Of a stretch of DNA of 55,109 nucleotides, positions 36,045 to 45,203 are shown in pieces (the first letter of the stretch is position 1; each line of letters opens with the position of its first letter). The position numbers and the translations under genes were made by a program. The notes beneath the pieces are model-generated. The model was not told the origin of the DNA. It worked only from the letters and a program-made list of their open reading frames with translations, and searched no databases. The DNA is from Lachnospiraceae bacterium (GTDB lineage Bacteria; Bacillota; Clostridia; Lachnospirales; Lachnospiraceae), in assembly GCA_024684055.1 (NCBI GenBank), contig JAIKXN010000107.1, forward strand, positions 1 through 55,109, in the 5' to 3' direction.

Positions 36045-36126
36045 TGTTTTTTGTGAAAAGGAATAGTCTAAAAAGAAATGTGAAGCGGGTTAGCGAAGTT
36101 AATAAGTTTACTTTATGGAGTAATGT

Positions 36127-36378
36127 ATGGGATTATTTAAAAGCAAATATGAAAAAGCCATGGATGATGTTATCAATAAGATACGTGTTAACATGAGCAA
36201 CAATTACAAGGATGCTGCACAGGATAATCTGGCCGAATTCGAAAAGCTTTTTAATTCCTTGTGCGAAGAAGGAAAGATAAAAGACAAAACAAAAGAGAAT
36301 TATTCGAAAATTCTTGATGAATACAAAGAAAAAATGAAAGGATATACACACAAGGATCAGAAGCCTTACTGGACGTAA
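36127..36378 (+). CDS. Small hypothetical protein (83 aa)
   Basis: Not recognised. This 83-residue, charged, all-helical protein ('KYEKAMDDVINKIRVNMSNN', 'AAQDNLAEFEKLFNSLCEEG') has no signal peptide or span. TGGAG lies about 8 nt before ATG 36127. It sits 25 bp before the HydF start and could be co-transcribed with it. Codon use resembles neighbouring genes, and the protein reads as a regular helical bundle, so I think it is real. Confidence 0.7.
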   Translation: MGLFKSKYEKAMDDVINKIRVNMSNNYKDAAQDNLAEFEKLFNSLCEEGKIKDKTKENYSKILDEYKEKMKGYTHKDQKPYWT

Positions 36379-36402
36379 GGATTTTTGTGTGCGGAAAAGA
36401 AA

Positions 36403-37608
36403 ATGGGAATGAATGACACACCGGCTTCGGAAAGAAAACACATAGCGTTTTTCGGATGCAGAAATGCAGGGAAAAGCAGTCTTTTAAATGCGGTTACGGG
36501 ACAGAATCTTTCAATAGTTTCAGACGTCCTCGGAACAACAACGGATCCTGTTTACAAAGCAATGGAACTTCTGCCCGCGGGACCTGTTGTCGTAATCGAC
36601 ACGCCCGGTCTTGACGATGTCGGAGAACTCGGAAGTCAGAGAGTAAAGAAGGCAGTTGAAGTATTAAGAAAGACTGACCTGGCGATTCTTGTAATAGATT
36701 CTGAAAAAGGTTTAAACGGACCTGACAAAGAGATAATCGCAAATGTTAAAGAGAGAAACATACCGTTTATCATAGTGTACAATAAATCGGACATATCAGA
36801 TTCTGTCGATAAAGAAGAAGTTTTCATTTCTGAAGGTGTTACGGTTAAAAAAGTCAGTGCACTTACAGGCGAAGGCATTCATGATCTGAAAGAGACGATC
36901 GCCAAAATGATAAACGATGACACAAATGACAAAGTGCTTATCGGAGATCTGGTTAACGAGAACGATCTAGTTGTTTTAGTCGTTCCGATCGACAAAGCGG
37001 CACCCAAAGGAAGACTTATTCTTCCGCAGCAGCAGACTATCCGTGACCTGCTTGACCACGGAGCATGTCCGCTTGTCTGCAGAGACAGTGAACTTGCGGG
37101 TGTAATCGAAAAATATGGTAAAGACATAAAGCTTGTCGTAACTGACAGCCAGGCATTTAAGAAGGTTGGAGAAATCGTTCCTGCGGACATTCCTCTTACA
37201 TCTTTCTCGATTCTTTTCTCAAGATACAAAGGAGAACTTGATTATCAGTTGAAGGGTGTCGAGGCAGTAAAGAATCTTAAGGACGGCGATTACGTACTTA
37301 TTGCCGAGGGCTGCACACATCACAGACAGTGCGGCGATATCGGCACCGAAAAACTTCCCGCATGGCTTCGTAAAATTGCGAATGTGCAAATCGATTTCAC
37401 ATCGGGAAGAGAGTACCCCGACGACCTTTCGAAATACAATGTCATCATTCACTGCGGCGGATGCATGTTAAACGAAAAAGAGATGAAAGCCAGAATAGAA
37501 ATTGCCAGGGAAAACAATATTCCGATCACCAATTACGGAATGACGATTGCTTTCTGCACGGGCATTCTCGAAAGAAGCATGAAACCGCTTCTCGATAAAC
37601 AGGACTAA
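36403..37608 (+). CDS. hydF: [FeFe]-hydrogenase H-cluster maturation GTPase
   Basis: This 401-residue scaffold protein receives the 2Fe subcluster built by HydE/HydG and loads it into HydA. The N-terminal GTPase has P-loop 'GCRNAGKSSL' (from residue 18), switch 'VLGTTTDPV', 'DTPGLDD' and 'NKSD'. The C-terminal cluster site CxH...HCxxC is visible: C304/H306 in 'EGCTHH' and H350/C351/C354 in 'HCGGCM'. The frame allows a TTG at 36385; ATG 36403 is chosen as matching the usual HydF start, though its ribosome site is weak. hydE and hydG are not in the window. It implies a fermentative anaerobe that evolves or bifurcates H2. Confidence 0.93.
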   Translation: MGMNDTPASERKHIAFFGCRNAGKSSLLNAVTGQNLSIVSDVLGTTTDPVYKAMELLPAGPVVVIDTPGLDDVGELGSQRVKKAVEVLRKTDLAILVIDSEKGLNGPDKEIIANVKERNIPFIIVYNKSDISDSVDKEEVFISEGVTVKKVSALTGEGIHDLKETIAKMINDDTNDKVLIGDLVNENDLVVLVVPIDKAAPKGRLILPQQQTIRDLLDHGACPLVCRDSELAGVIEKYGKDIKLVVTDSQAFKKVGEIVPADIPLTSFSILFSRYKGELDYQLKGVEAVKNLKDGDYVLIAEGCTHHRQCGDIGTEKLPAWLRKIANVQIDFTSGREYPDDLSKYNVIIHCGGCMLNEKEMKARIEIARENNIPITNYGMTIAFCTGILERSMKPLLDKQD

Positions 37609-37619
37609 GAGGAAATCAG

Positions 37620-38531
37620 ATGTACAACGGATTAATAAATGTTTATAAGGAACCTGGATTTACTTCGTTTGATGCCGTTGCCGTTTTAAGAGGAATATTA
37701 AAACAAAAGAAAATCGGACATACCGGAACACTCGATCCCGCTGCGGAAGGTGTACTGATGGTATGCCTCGGAAATGCGACCAAACTCTGCTCGCTTCTTG
37801 AGGACAAAGACAAAGAGTACGAATGTGTTATGAGACTCGGGATCACGACCGATACCGAGGATATGACGGGACAGGTTTTAAGCGAGAAAAATGTTGAAAA
37901 TTCCGAAGAAGAAATCCGTGAAGCGATCCTTTCTTTCGTCGGAAAGATAAAACAGGTTCCGCCCATGTATTCCGCACTGAAAAAAGACGGAAAGAAACTT
38001 TACGAACTTGCAAGAAAAGGGATCGAAGTCGAAAGAGAAGCAAGGGATATCGAGATTTATGATATAAACATAAGAGAGATTTCACTTCCGAGAGCGGTAT
38101 TTACCGTTAAGTGTTCCAAGGGAACTTATATACGTTCTCTCTGCAGGGATATCGGTGAAAAGTTAGGATGCGGCGGCTGTATGGAACATTTAAAAAGAAA
38201 CGCAGTTTCATTCTTCGATGTTTCGGGTGCGCTTAAACTTTCGGAAATAGAAGCACTTTCCAAAGAAGGAAAAATAGACGATTTTATAATCAGAACGGAA
38301 GAAGTATTTAAGGACCTTCCTTCGATAAAAGTTGAGAAAGAATCGGCAAGAATTATCAATAACGGAAATCCTCTGCTGAGTTCGAATATCGAAAGCATCC
38401 TTCCTGAAGAAGCAGATAAAAAAAACGGTCTTTACAGGGTGTACAATACCGGCGGAGAATTCTGTGCGGTTTACGAATATGATTCAAAAAAAGATTATTA
38501 CAAGCCTTACAGGATGTTCTTTTCGGAATAA
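37620..38531 (+). CDS. truB: tRNA pseudouridine-55 synthase
   Basis: This 303-residue enzyme makes pseudouridine 55 in the T-loop of tRNAs. The catalytic Asp is D39 in 'HTGTLDPAAEGVL'. 'FVGKIKQVPPMYSALKKDGK' and 'KCSKGTYIRSLCRDIGEKLG' are further TruB motifs, and a short PUA-like tail ends it. It lies 11 bp behind hydF, with AGAGGAAATCAG before ATG 37620, and is likely co-transcribed, an unusual neighbour for truB, which more often sits by rbfA/ribF. Confidence 0.96.
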   Translation: MYNGLINVYKEPGFTSFDAVAVLRGILKQKKIGHTGTLDPAAEGVLMVCLGNATKLCSLLEDKDKEYECVMRLGITTDTEDMTGQVLSEKNVENSEEEIREAILSFVGKIKQVPPMYSALKKDGKKLYELARKGIEVEREARDIEIYDINIREISLPRAVFTVKCSKGTYIRSLCRDIGEKLGCGGCMEHLKRNAVSFFDVSGALKLSEIEALSKEGKIDDFIIRTEEVFKDLPSIKVEKESARIINNGNPLLSSNIESILPEEADKKNGLYRVYNTGGEFCAVYEYDSKKDYYKPYRMFFSE

Positions 38532-38594
38532 ATTATTCTTATGTCGGATTTTGTTCTTTTCAGAGTTAAAATTGCGCTAATAATATGAATTGAC

Positions 38595-39395
38595 TCATTT
38601 GTTTTTGCTTCTGTAAGCAAAGAAAATATACTGCTGAACTACGCCGTTATAAGGCGCATACAAAGACATGTCGTATCCGTCAGGGAAATGTTCACAAAGC
38701 GCGCGGTTAATCCAGACGTCCTTGGGGAAGAAGTTCAGTCTGTGATATCCGAAAAGTGCAACGCATGAAGCGACTTTGTCACCGACTCCCTGAAGTTTCT
38801 TTAATTCCTCGAAAAGTTTTTCGTCATCAAGTTTATCCATTTCTTCAACAAGCAGCGGATTTTCGTAGAACATTTCCGCGGCTTTTATGATGTAATCGAG
38901 TCTGTAGCCGAGTCCGCATGAAGCGAGTTTTTCGGGCGATACGGAAAGTATCTGAATTGGTGTGGGGAAAGCATGATTTTCGTCGTCGATTTTATCGCCG
39001 CATATTTTAGAAAGACGCTCGATCGAAGTCTTTATCGCGGGGATGCTTTTCCTCTGGGAAATAATGAAAGATATGATCATTTCCCATTTGTCCTGACGAA
39101 GAATTCTCATTCCCTTTGAATAATCCGCGCATTCTTTTAGGAAGGTATTGTCGCCGACTTTTTTTCGTATTGCGGAATAATCGGTATCCATATCGAAATA
39201 AGGGTACCAGATTTTTTTGCAGTCGTCTTTGCTGCAGTCGAGTTTAAAAGTGTTTTCTTTTATCTTTTCTATTGTCAGAACCCTGCCGAAAGCAACTATT
39301 CTGTATGTGTTGTTTTCAGCTTTGTTGAATCTGAAGCACTGCCCGCTTTCCGCGATCACTTCGAGATCGAAATCATCTTTTACTTTCAGTTCCAT
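38595..39395 (-). CDS. 8-oxoguanine DNA glycosylase/AP lyase (Ogg type)
   Basis: This 266-residue base-excision repair enzyme has an N-terminal OGG_N-like domain ('ESGQCFRFNK', 'YRIVAFGRVL'). The helix-hairpin-helix-GPD region is 'LQGVGDKVASCVALFG' with catalytic Lys207, followed by 'FFPKDVWINRAL' with Asp226, equivalent to K249 and D268 of human OGG1. 'IISQRKSIPAIKTSIERL' matches the family's damage-pocket segment. It removes oxidised guanine opposite C. GGGTG lies 7-11 nt before its ATG. It is convergent with truB. Confidence 0.92.
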   Translation of the reverse strand: MELKVKDDFDLEVIAESGQCFRFNKAENNTYRIVAFGRVLTIEKIKENTFKLDCSKDDCKKIWYPYFDMDTDYSAIRKKVGDNTFLKECADYSKGMRILRQDKWEMIISFIISQRKSIPAIKTSIERLSKICGDKIDDENHAFPTPIQILSVSPEKLASCGLGYRLDYIIKAAEMFYENPLLVEEMDKLDDEKLFEELKKLQGVGDKVASCVALFGYHRLNFFPKDVWINRALCEHFPDGYDMSLYAPYNGVVQQYIFFAYRSKNK

Positions 39396-39710
39396 TTTTT
39401 CACCCTATTAAATACATTTCTGCGGTGTCCGAAAGGCCTCGCACCGATATTCAAATTTTAAACATAATTATGTGTTTTTACAAGAAAATCAGTCGATTTT
39501 TATATGCAATTTTGGTATACTTTAATGTAATTGATTTATGGGAATGATTCTGTTTCAAAAGCGTTTTCCGAAAAGCTTTGCCCAATGATCGGATCCGCTT
39601 CTCGGCGCGGATTGTCGGGAATACGCAATTTCGGGGTGATGCATATAAAGTGTTCACAAACAAATGAAACGGGACGGAAAGAGAATTTACAATTCGAATC
39701 AGGGAAAAAT
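39396..39710. other. Intergenic region between ogg and yhaO-like gene, with candidate promoter
   Basis: This is 315 bp without a convincing gene. TATACT (39516-39521) is preceded by TGG (an extended -10), with a poor -35 TCGATT 17 bp upstream. This would leave a leader of about 185 nt before ATG 39711. An open frame extends through the leader in phase with the gene, but its residues are not family-like and the AGGG-ATG at 39711 gives the expected SbcD-like start. Confidence 0.5.
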
Positions 39711-40835
39711 ATGAAAATAATACATACAGCCGATCTGCATCTTGACTCGGCAATGAAAACACATCTTGATTCAGAAAAAGCGTCTGAGAGAAAGAACGAA
39801 CTTACGCTTAATTTTTCGCGCCTTTGCGAAACGGCTGAGAGCCTCGGCGTAACAGGCATTATCATCGCGGGCGATCTGTTTGACACGAAAAGCGTTTCGA
39901 AGAAATCGGCGGCTGCGGTACTGAATCAGATTATAAAATTTGACGGGATTGATTTTTACTACTTAAGAGGAAATCATGACCGCGAAAGCTTCATAAGTTT
40001 TATCAAAGAATCGGGTGAAATCCCGGCTAATCTTCACATGTTCGAAGACGCTTGGACTTCGTATGTTTTAAATCCCGAAAGCAACGGAAAGAAGACGGTT
40101 CTTTACGGCGCGGAATTTAACGGAGACAATACGAACACGCTCATTTCCCTTCTTAACACGGATTTTGAAAATATAAATATCGTGACTCTTCACGGGCAGG
40201 AAAACGAGTATTCGGGCAAAGACAAAACCGAGATCGTTCCCATTTCCGAACTTCGCGGAAAAGGCATTGATTATCTTGCACTCGGACACGTTCACGAGTA
40301 CAGACTTAAAACGCTCGATTCGAGAGGAACATACTGCTATCCCGGATGTCTTGAGGGCCGTGGGTTTGATGAGTGCGGCGATCACGGATTCGTACTTCTT
40401 GACATCGATGAGGAGAAGGGGGACGTTATTCCGCAGTTTATCGATTTCGCATACAGAAAGCTTCACACGGCGGACGTTGATATTTCCGAATGCGACAATT
40501 CCTCCGAGATCATCGACAAGGCAAGAGCCGTTTTGGATGAAAGCCGTTTCAGCGACAGAGATATGGTGAAAATAAGACTCACCGGTGATGTCGATGAAAA
40601 TGCCGAAGTGAACGAAGACTTTATCGCGGATGCATTCAAAGACGAATATTACTTTGTAAAGGTCAAAAATGAAAGCAAAGTAAAAATAGATTACATGAAA
40701 TACGCCAATGACGAATCGCTCAAGGGATGGTTTATAAGGCTTGTACAGGATTCCGAAGAGATAGACGATGAAGACAAGGGCCGCATTGTAAGAATGGGAC
40801 TTAATGCTTTGACCGGAGAGGAGATAATGCAATGA
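39711..40835 (+). CDS. SbcD/YhaO-like metallophosphoesterase (DNA repair exonuclease)
   Basis: This 374-residue calcineurin-type nuclease has metal ligands at D8 and H10 ('TADLHLDSAM'), 'IIAGDLFDT', 'RGNHDRE', 'LHGQE' and 'LGHVHEY'. It starts exactly like SbcD/Mre11. The following gene, overlapping by 4 bp (ATGA), encodes the SbcC/YhaN-like ATPase, so the pair should form a nuclease complex acting on DNA ends or hairpins. Bacillus YhaO-YhaN is the closest arrangement I know. Confidence 0.9.
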   Translation: MKIIHTADLHLDSAMKTHLDSEKASERKNELTLNFSRLCETAESLGVTGIIIAGDLFDTKSVSKKSAAAVLNQIIKFDGIDFYYLRGNHDRESFISFIKESGEIPANLHMFEDAWTSYVLNPESNGKKTVLYGAEFNGDNTNTLISLLNTDFENINIVTLHGQENEYSGKDKTEIVPISELRGKGIDYLALGHVHEYRLKTLDSRGTYCYPGCLEGRGFDECGDHGFVLLDIDEEKGDVIPQFIDFAYRKLHTADVDISECDNSSEIIDKARAVLDESRFSDRDMVKIRLTGDVDENAEVNEDFIADAFKDEYYFVKVKNESKVKIDYMKYANDESLKGWFIRLVQDSEEIDDEDKGRIVRMGLNALTGEEIMQ

Positions 40836-43282
40836 AACTTTTATATTGCAACATTTTCGGATTCGGTAAGATCTGCAGTCAGAAATTCGTCTTTGACGAA
40901 GGACTTAATGTTTTCTGCGAGGAAAACGGATTCGGAAAGAGTACGCTGGCTTCTTTTATAAAAGTTATGCTCTACGGTTTTGAGGACGAGAGCAAGAGAA
41001 GCCTTAAGGATAAAGAAAGAGAAAAATACCGTCCCTGGAACAGAGGTCTTTACGGCGGAAATCTCGCATTCGAATACAACTCAAAGGGGTATGAGGTTTC
41101 AAGAACATTCGGAAAGAATGAGACGGACGACACGTTTGAAGTAAGGGACATCCTCACGAACACCGTTACCGATATTTTTGACAAAAATAATATGGGTGCA
41201 CAGATTTTCGGTATCGACAAGGAATCTTTTTTCAGGACTGTATACATCGCATCCTCAGATTTAAACAAAAGGGATGAAAAGGTCACGGATTCGATCAGAG
41301 CGAAACTAGGAAACCTTACCGATGCGACGGATGACATCAATAATTTCGAGACTGCCTGCGCAAGGCTCGAAAAGAAACTCAATGAACTCACACCCGACAG
41401 ACGACCGGGAAAGATCAAGAGTTTAAGATCCGACATAGCGGAAAAGAGCAATGAGTACAGGAAACTCGAGGATACCGAGAAGGCTACTGAAATAATCGAG
41501 AACCAGATTCAGGCGCAGATTAAGAGAATCGAATCGGATAACGTAAGAAAGAACGAATTAAAAAAAGACGAACAGAGAGTGCTGAGAGCCGAGTCTTTAA
41601 GAGAAAAGAAAAAGCAGTACGATTTTCTTAAGGCGGAATTTAATGAAGTTGACTCTCAGGTCGAAGAGATAAAAAGTTTCTTTGCGGGCAGCGTTCCGGA
41701 GCATTCCGCGATCAATTCCGTCAAGGAAAAATGCATCGATATGAAGCACTGCCTGGCGGTAATGGATGAAAACAGATTCGAAAAAGACGATAAATGGATG
41801 AAGATGTCGGAGAGATTCAAAGACGGCATCTGTACCGAAAACGAAGTGCGTGTTTACCTTGAACTCTGGGACGATACGGTTAAAAAGAAAACCGATATGG
41901 ATAACAAGCAGAAGAAACTCGCCGAAGACGCGATGAATTTTATCGATGAGGCGGAAGAACACTGTAAGGAAGAGTACGATACAGGCCTCAGGTATTATAA
42001 AAAGCGTGAAAAATCCAGAAAGGCAAAAGCTGTTATCTTCACCATACTTGCCATTCTTTCTTTGGGCTCTGCGGCAGCACTTACGGTATTCGGCATTATG
42101 GGAATGAGACAGGAGATGATCCTTCTTCCGGAAGTCATTCTTTTTGTGATCGGACTTGTTTTTGTTCTTCTGATTGTCGTCATGAAGCTTTACAAAAAAG
42201 AACGGTTCACGCTTAAAGAAACGACTGGCATAACTTACGAGGAGGCCGTTTCGAAAGTTGATTCCACGGCGTATCTTCGAAACTCGATTAAGGAATCAAA
42301 AGAGGATGTGGCGCTGGCGTACAAGCAGATCGGTAATTTCTTTGAAAAATTCTCGATGGAATTCGAAGAAGACAAAGTTACGGAAAGACTTTTTACGCTT
42401 CTTGAAGAATCAAAGGAATACATGGTCCTTAAAGACAAACTTAACCGTTTTGAAAGTGCGAAGAAAACTTACGAAGAAAAGGATGCAGAGGTCAGTGAGT
42501 TCTTTGCTTCCATCGGCAGAAACAGGGATCCGGAGGGCGGCGATGAGGCGCTGCTTGATGATTTTTCGGAGCGTTCCGTAAGATATTCGCACCTTGTCGA
42601 ACAACGGGACAGAAAAAAAATAAATGTAGTGCAATTTGAGACAGAAAATGATATAAAAGAGATATGCGAAGAGATTCCCGAAAATCTTCCCGACGTGGAT
42701 GATATCAGGGAGGAAATTGAAGAAATTGACGAGGAACTTGCAGGCGAAAAAGACAACTTAAGTTCCTTCAGAAAACGTCTTGAAATTCAGCAGGAAGAAA
42801 GAGACAGACTCATTGCTCTCGGCGTCTCAATCGAAGAAGACAAAGAGAAACTTGCAGGCTTTGAAGAGAATTATAAGCTCATGCAGACCACGCTTGAGTA
42901 TCTTGGCAGGGCAAAAAATTCACTGGCACTCAAATACACGGCGCCGACTATGGAAGGCTTCAAAAAATACAGTGCCTGCTTCGAGGGCGAGGATCCAGAA
43001 AACTTTAAGATCGATACGAATCTTAACCTTACCAAGACCGAGGAAGGCATGCAGAGGCGAATCGGCGAACTCAGTCTCGGACTCAGGGAAGTAACGGATT
43101 TCTGCCTGCGACTTGCACTCGCGGATGCGATGTATGATAAGGAAAAGCCTTTCCTGATCCTCGACGATCCTTTCGTTAATTTTGACGAAAAGAATCTTGA
43201 GGGCGCAAAGAAAGTTCTGAACATGATTTCCAATGAATCGCAGGTTCTTTATTTTACCTGTCACGATTCAAGAAAACTGTAA
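40832..43282 (+). CDS. SbcC/YhaN-like coiled-coil AAA ATPase with two internal membrane spans
   Basis: This 816-residue protein has an N-terminal ATPase half with Walker A 'ENGFGKSTLA' (about residue 31). Long coiled coils cover about 170-390 and 470-690. The C-terminal half has signature 'ELSLGLREVTDFCLRLALAD' and Walker B 'PFLILDDPFVNFDEKN'. At about 399-419 and 431-451 two hydrophobic spans form a hairpin where SbcC/Rad50 would have the zinc hook, as in YhaN. It would tether the DNA-processing complex to the membrane. Translation is coupled to the nuclease gene through the ATGA overlap. Confidence 0.9.
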   Translation: MKLLYCNIFGFGKICSQKFVFDEGLNVFCEENGFGKSTLASFIKVMLYGFEDESKRSLKDKEREKYRPWNRGLYGGNLAFEYNSKGYEVSRTFGKNETDDTFEVRDILTNTVTDIFDKNNMGAQIFGIDKESFFRTVYIASSDLNKRDEKVTDSIRAKLGNLTDATDDINNFETACARLEKKLNELTPDRRPGKIKSLRSDIAEKSNEYRKLEDTEKATEIIENQIQAQIKRIESDNVRKNELKKDEQRVLRAESLREKKKQYDFLKAEFNEVDSQVEEIKSFFAGSVPEHSAINSVKEKCIDMKHCLAVMDENRFEKDDKWMKMSERFKDGICTENEVRVYLELWDDTVKKKTDMDNKQKKLAEDAMNFIDEAEEHCKEEYDTGLRYYKKREKSRKAKAVIFTILAILSLGSAAALTVFGIMGMRQEMILLPEVILFVIGLVFVLLIVVMKLYKKERFTLKETTGITYEEAVSKVDSTAYLRNSIKESKEDVALAYKQIGNFFEKFSMEFEEDKVTERLFTLLEESKEYMVLKDKLNRFESAKKTYEEKDAEVSEFFASIGRNRDPEGGDEALLDDFSERSVRYSHLVEQRDRKKINVVQFETENDIKEICEEIPENLPDVDDIREEIEEIDEELAGEKDNLSSFRKRLEIQQEERDRLIALGVSIEEDKEKLAGFEENYKLMQTTLEYLGRAKNSLALKYTAPTMEGFKKYSACFEGEDPENFKIDTNLNLTKTEEGMQRRIGELSLGLREVTDFCLRLALADAMYDKEKPFLILDDPFVNFDEKNLEGAKKVLNMISNESQVLYFTCHDSRKL

Positions 43283-43396
43283 AGAATAAATCTTTAAAAC
43301 AGGGCTGAACCGTATAAGCAAACCGGAAGAATAAAAGCAGAATAAAAGCGGAAACTTTAAGAAACAATAAACTATATTATGCACGGAGGAACGGTT

Positions 43397-43825
43397 ATGG
43401 ATGAGAATACAAAACTACTCAAAAAAATTCACACCGGTCAGATAGTAAACAGGGTTTTCCTGATCGTGGGCTTTGTACTTCTGATGATCAATCTCGGAAG
43501 CAGTATTTTCATTGGAATTAAGATAAAGCAGTTCACAACGACGATCGAACCCGCGATAGATGTTATCACAAAGATCGATCCGGAAGAAGTAAACAAGACA
43601 CTCACTACTCTTAACAGCGCGATCGATGTATTTAAGATCAATGAGACACTTGATGCACTCGGAAAGATAGATTTCCAGGGATTCCAGGATGTTGTTTCGG
43701 GAATTGATGTCGACAAGCTCAACAAAACGCTTGAAAATATAAATGATGCAACTCAGTTTATGAAGCGCATAGGAGAAGGAATGAATGATTTCCTGAGCCA
43801 GTTCGGCATAGGAAAAAATAATTAG
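43397..43825 (+). CDS. Hypothetical single-span membrane protein (142 aa)
   Basis: Not recognised. One membrane span (about 19-41) is followed by an extended amphipathic helical region with repeated 'VNKTLTTLNSAIDV', 'INETLDALGKID', 'LNKTLENINDATQF' units, suggesting a coiled or bundled outer domain. ATG 43397 has CGGAGGA upstream and is preferred over ATG 43379. It lies 9 bp before mscL and is probably co-transcribed, so a role near the membrane or in envelope tension is a guess only. Confidence 0.78.
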   Translation: MDENTKLLKKIHTGQIVNRVFLIVGFVLLMINLGSSIFIGIKIKQFTTTIEPAIDVITKIDPEEVNKTLTTLNSAIDVFKINETLDALGKIDFQGFQDVVSGIDVDKLNKTLENINDATQFMKRIGEGMNDFLSQFGIGKNN

Positions 43826-43834
43826 GAGGACAAT

Positions 43835-44326
43835 ATGAAAAAATTATTAACTGAATTCAAGGAATTTGCATTAAAAGGAAGAGTAGTTGACATGGCAATC
43901 GGTGTTATCATCGGCGGCGCATTCACTGCAATCGTAACTTCACTTACCGACAGTTTCATCAATCCTTTGATCAACAGTATCGGCGGTGCAGAAGTTGCCG
44001 GAGCTATCAGACTTCCCTGGGTAGACTACACAGGTCTTGATTCCGAAGCAGCAATGGCTTTATCACTTAACTACGGTGCATTTGTTACTGCTGTAATCAA
44101 CTTCCTTATTGTAGCCGTTATCCTTTTCATCATGCTCAAGGCTGTAACAGCAGCCACAAAGGCAGCGGAAGAAGCTGCAAAGAAACTTTCAAAGAAGAAA
44201 GAAGAGGAAGAAGCTGAAGCTCCTACAACAAAGATTTGTCCTTTCTGCAAGAGCGAGATTAATATCGAGGCAACCAAGTGCCCTCACTGTACATCCGATC
44301 AGCCCGCTGAAGAAGCAAAGGCTTAA
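43835..44326 (+). CDS. mscL: Large-conductance mechanosensitive channel with C-terminal zinc ribbon
   Basis: This 163-residue pentameric channel vents solutes on osmotic downshock. TM1 is 'GRVVDMAIGVIIGGAFTAIV' (residues 15-34), TM2 about 80-101 ('GAFVTAVINFLIVAVILFIM'), followed by the amphipathic C-terminal bundle helix. Unlike the roughly 136-residue Escherichia protein, it ends in a zinc-ribbon 'CPFCKSEINIEATKCPHC' (Cys135/138/149/152). AGGAGGA precedes ATG 43835. A bidirectional terminator follows at 44404. Confidence 0.95.
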   Translation: MKKLLTEFKEFALKGRVVDMAIGVIIGGAFTAIVTSLTDSFINPLINSIGGAEVAGAIRLPWVDYTGLDSEAAMALSLNYGAFVTAVINFLIVAVILFIMLKAVTAATKAAEEAAKKLSKKKEEEEAEAPTTKICPFCKSEINIEATKCPHCTSDQPAEEAKA

Positions 44327-44403
44327 TCGTTAAAACGGGGTAAATGCCTTGGAAATGAAGAAACATATTCATTCAAACCGAAGCAGCCCCAAAAGCAGAA
44401 TAC

Positions 44404-44447
44404 GAAAAAAACAGCCGAGAGTAAAACGCTCCCGGCTGTAATGTTTT
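44404..44447. terminator. Bidirectional terminator between mscL and xpt
   Basis: An 11-pair stem with one mismatch (44411-44421 with 44429-44439) has T residues on the + side (44443-44447) and seven A residues on the left (44405-44411), which give a T-run on the minus strand. Confidence 0.85.
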
Positions 44448-44569
44448 TATAAGAAATATTTTAAAACGGCCTGGAGAAATGCACTCCCGACTGTACTTCT
44501 GCTCAAATAAATTTCTCGAAAATCTCGATTTTCAAAAGAGTTTTTATTTTTCAAATATGAAGCGGTAAA

Positions 44570-44628
44570 ATGACACAAAAACCCCGTCCCCCAGTGTCAC
44601 CACACAAAAAAACGACCCCCGGTGTCAT
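44570..44628. repeat. REP-like palindromic element abutting xpt
   Basis: About 59 bp is bounded by ATGACAC (44570-44576) and GTGTCAT (44622-44628). It contains two C-rich modules (about 44581-44599 and 44613-44627) that each end in CCCCC(A/G)GTGTCA. Read on the minus strand it gives GTGTCA-type and GGGGGACGG-type words that I remember from repeated intergenic elements in Clostridia. It directly touches the xpt stop codon. The rest of the 301-bp gap has the terminator above and a weak hairpin near 44518-44533. Confidence 0.65.
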
Positions 44629-45203
44629 TATCTGAAAGTAATATTCCCTGTTGCGGCATCCATCGATTCAACGATCGCGAGGCTTTCGAGCTGAATGCCT
44701 TTTTCGCGGATCATCTTTCCGCCGTTCTGGAAACCTTTTTCGATTGCGATTCCGACACCTTCAACAGTTGCGCCTGCGGCATTGATCAGATCGATAAGTC
44801 CGTTTACGGCACATCCGTTTGCAAGGAAGTCATCTATTATAAGAATGTGATCGTCTGCGCTTAAGAATTTTTTCGATACAATGATGTCATATACTTTTTT
44901 CTTTGTAAAGGATTCGACCTTTGATGTGTACATTTCGCCGTCGAGGTTAATACTCTGGGCTTTCTTGGCAAATACTACGGGCACGTCGAAGCATTCGGCA
45001 GCCACGCAGGCGATTCCGATACCGGAAGCCTCGATGGTAAGGATTTTGTTAATGGGCTTGTCCGCGAAAAGCTTTTTCCATTCAAGTCCCATTTCGTGAA
45101 AAAGTTTTACATCCATCTGATGATTGAGAAAACTGTCGACCTTTAAAACGTTGCCTTCTTTTACGACACCGTCTTTTATAATTCTTTCTTCGAGTAATTT
45201 CAT
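44628..45203 (-). CDS. xpt: Xanthine phosphoribosyltransferase
   Basis: This 191-residue enzyme converts xanthine and PRPP to XMP in purine salvage. Start '[12 protein letters not shown]', '[20 protein letters not shown]', '[15 protein letters not shown]' and the PRPP loop '[10 protein letters not shown]' (about 121-130) match Xpt closely, as does the length. The frame runs upstream to 45275, but the ATG at 45203 gives the family start. Next to the nucleoside importer it suggests a purine-salvage neighbourhood. No purine riboswitch is recognisable before it. Confidence 0.95.
   Translation of the reverse strand: MKLLEERIIKDGVVKEGNVLKVDSFLNHQMDVKLFHEMGLEWKKLFADKPINKILTIEASGIGIACVAAECFDVPVVFAKKAQSINLDGEMYTSKVESFTKKKVYDIIVSKKFLSADDHILIIDDFLANGCAVNGLIDLINAAGATVEGVGIAIEKGFQNGGKMIREKGIQLESLAIVESMDAATGNITFR

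Noticed and set aside
35842-36066. 74-codon frame with 14-residue repeats at the end of the cyclase gene
   Set aside because: It starts inside the GGDEF coding region in another frame with no ribosome site; it is a by-product of the 42-bp repeats.
39531-39710. Upstream in-frame extension of the SbcD-like gene
   Set aside because: The added residues do not resemble the family, whose proteins start right at the metal-binding 'HTADLHL' segment; ATG 39711 fits.
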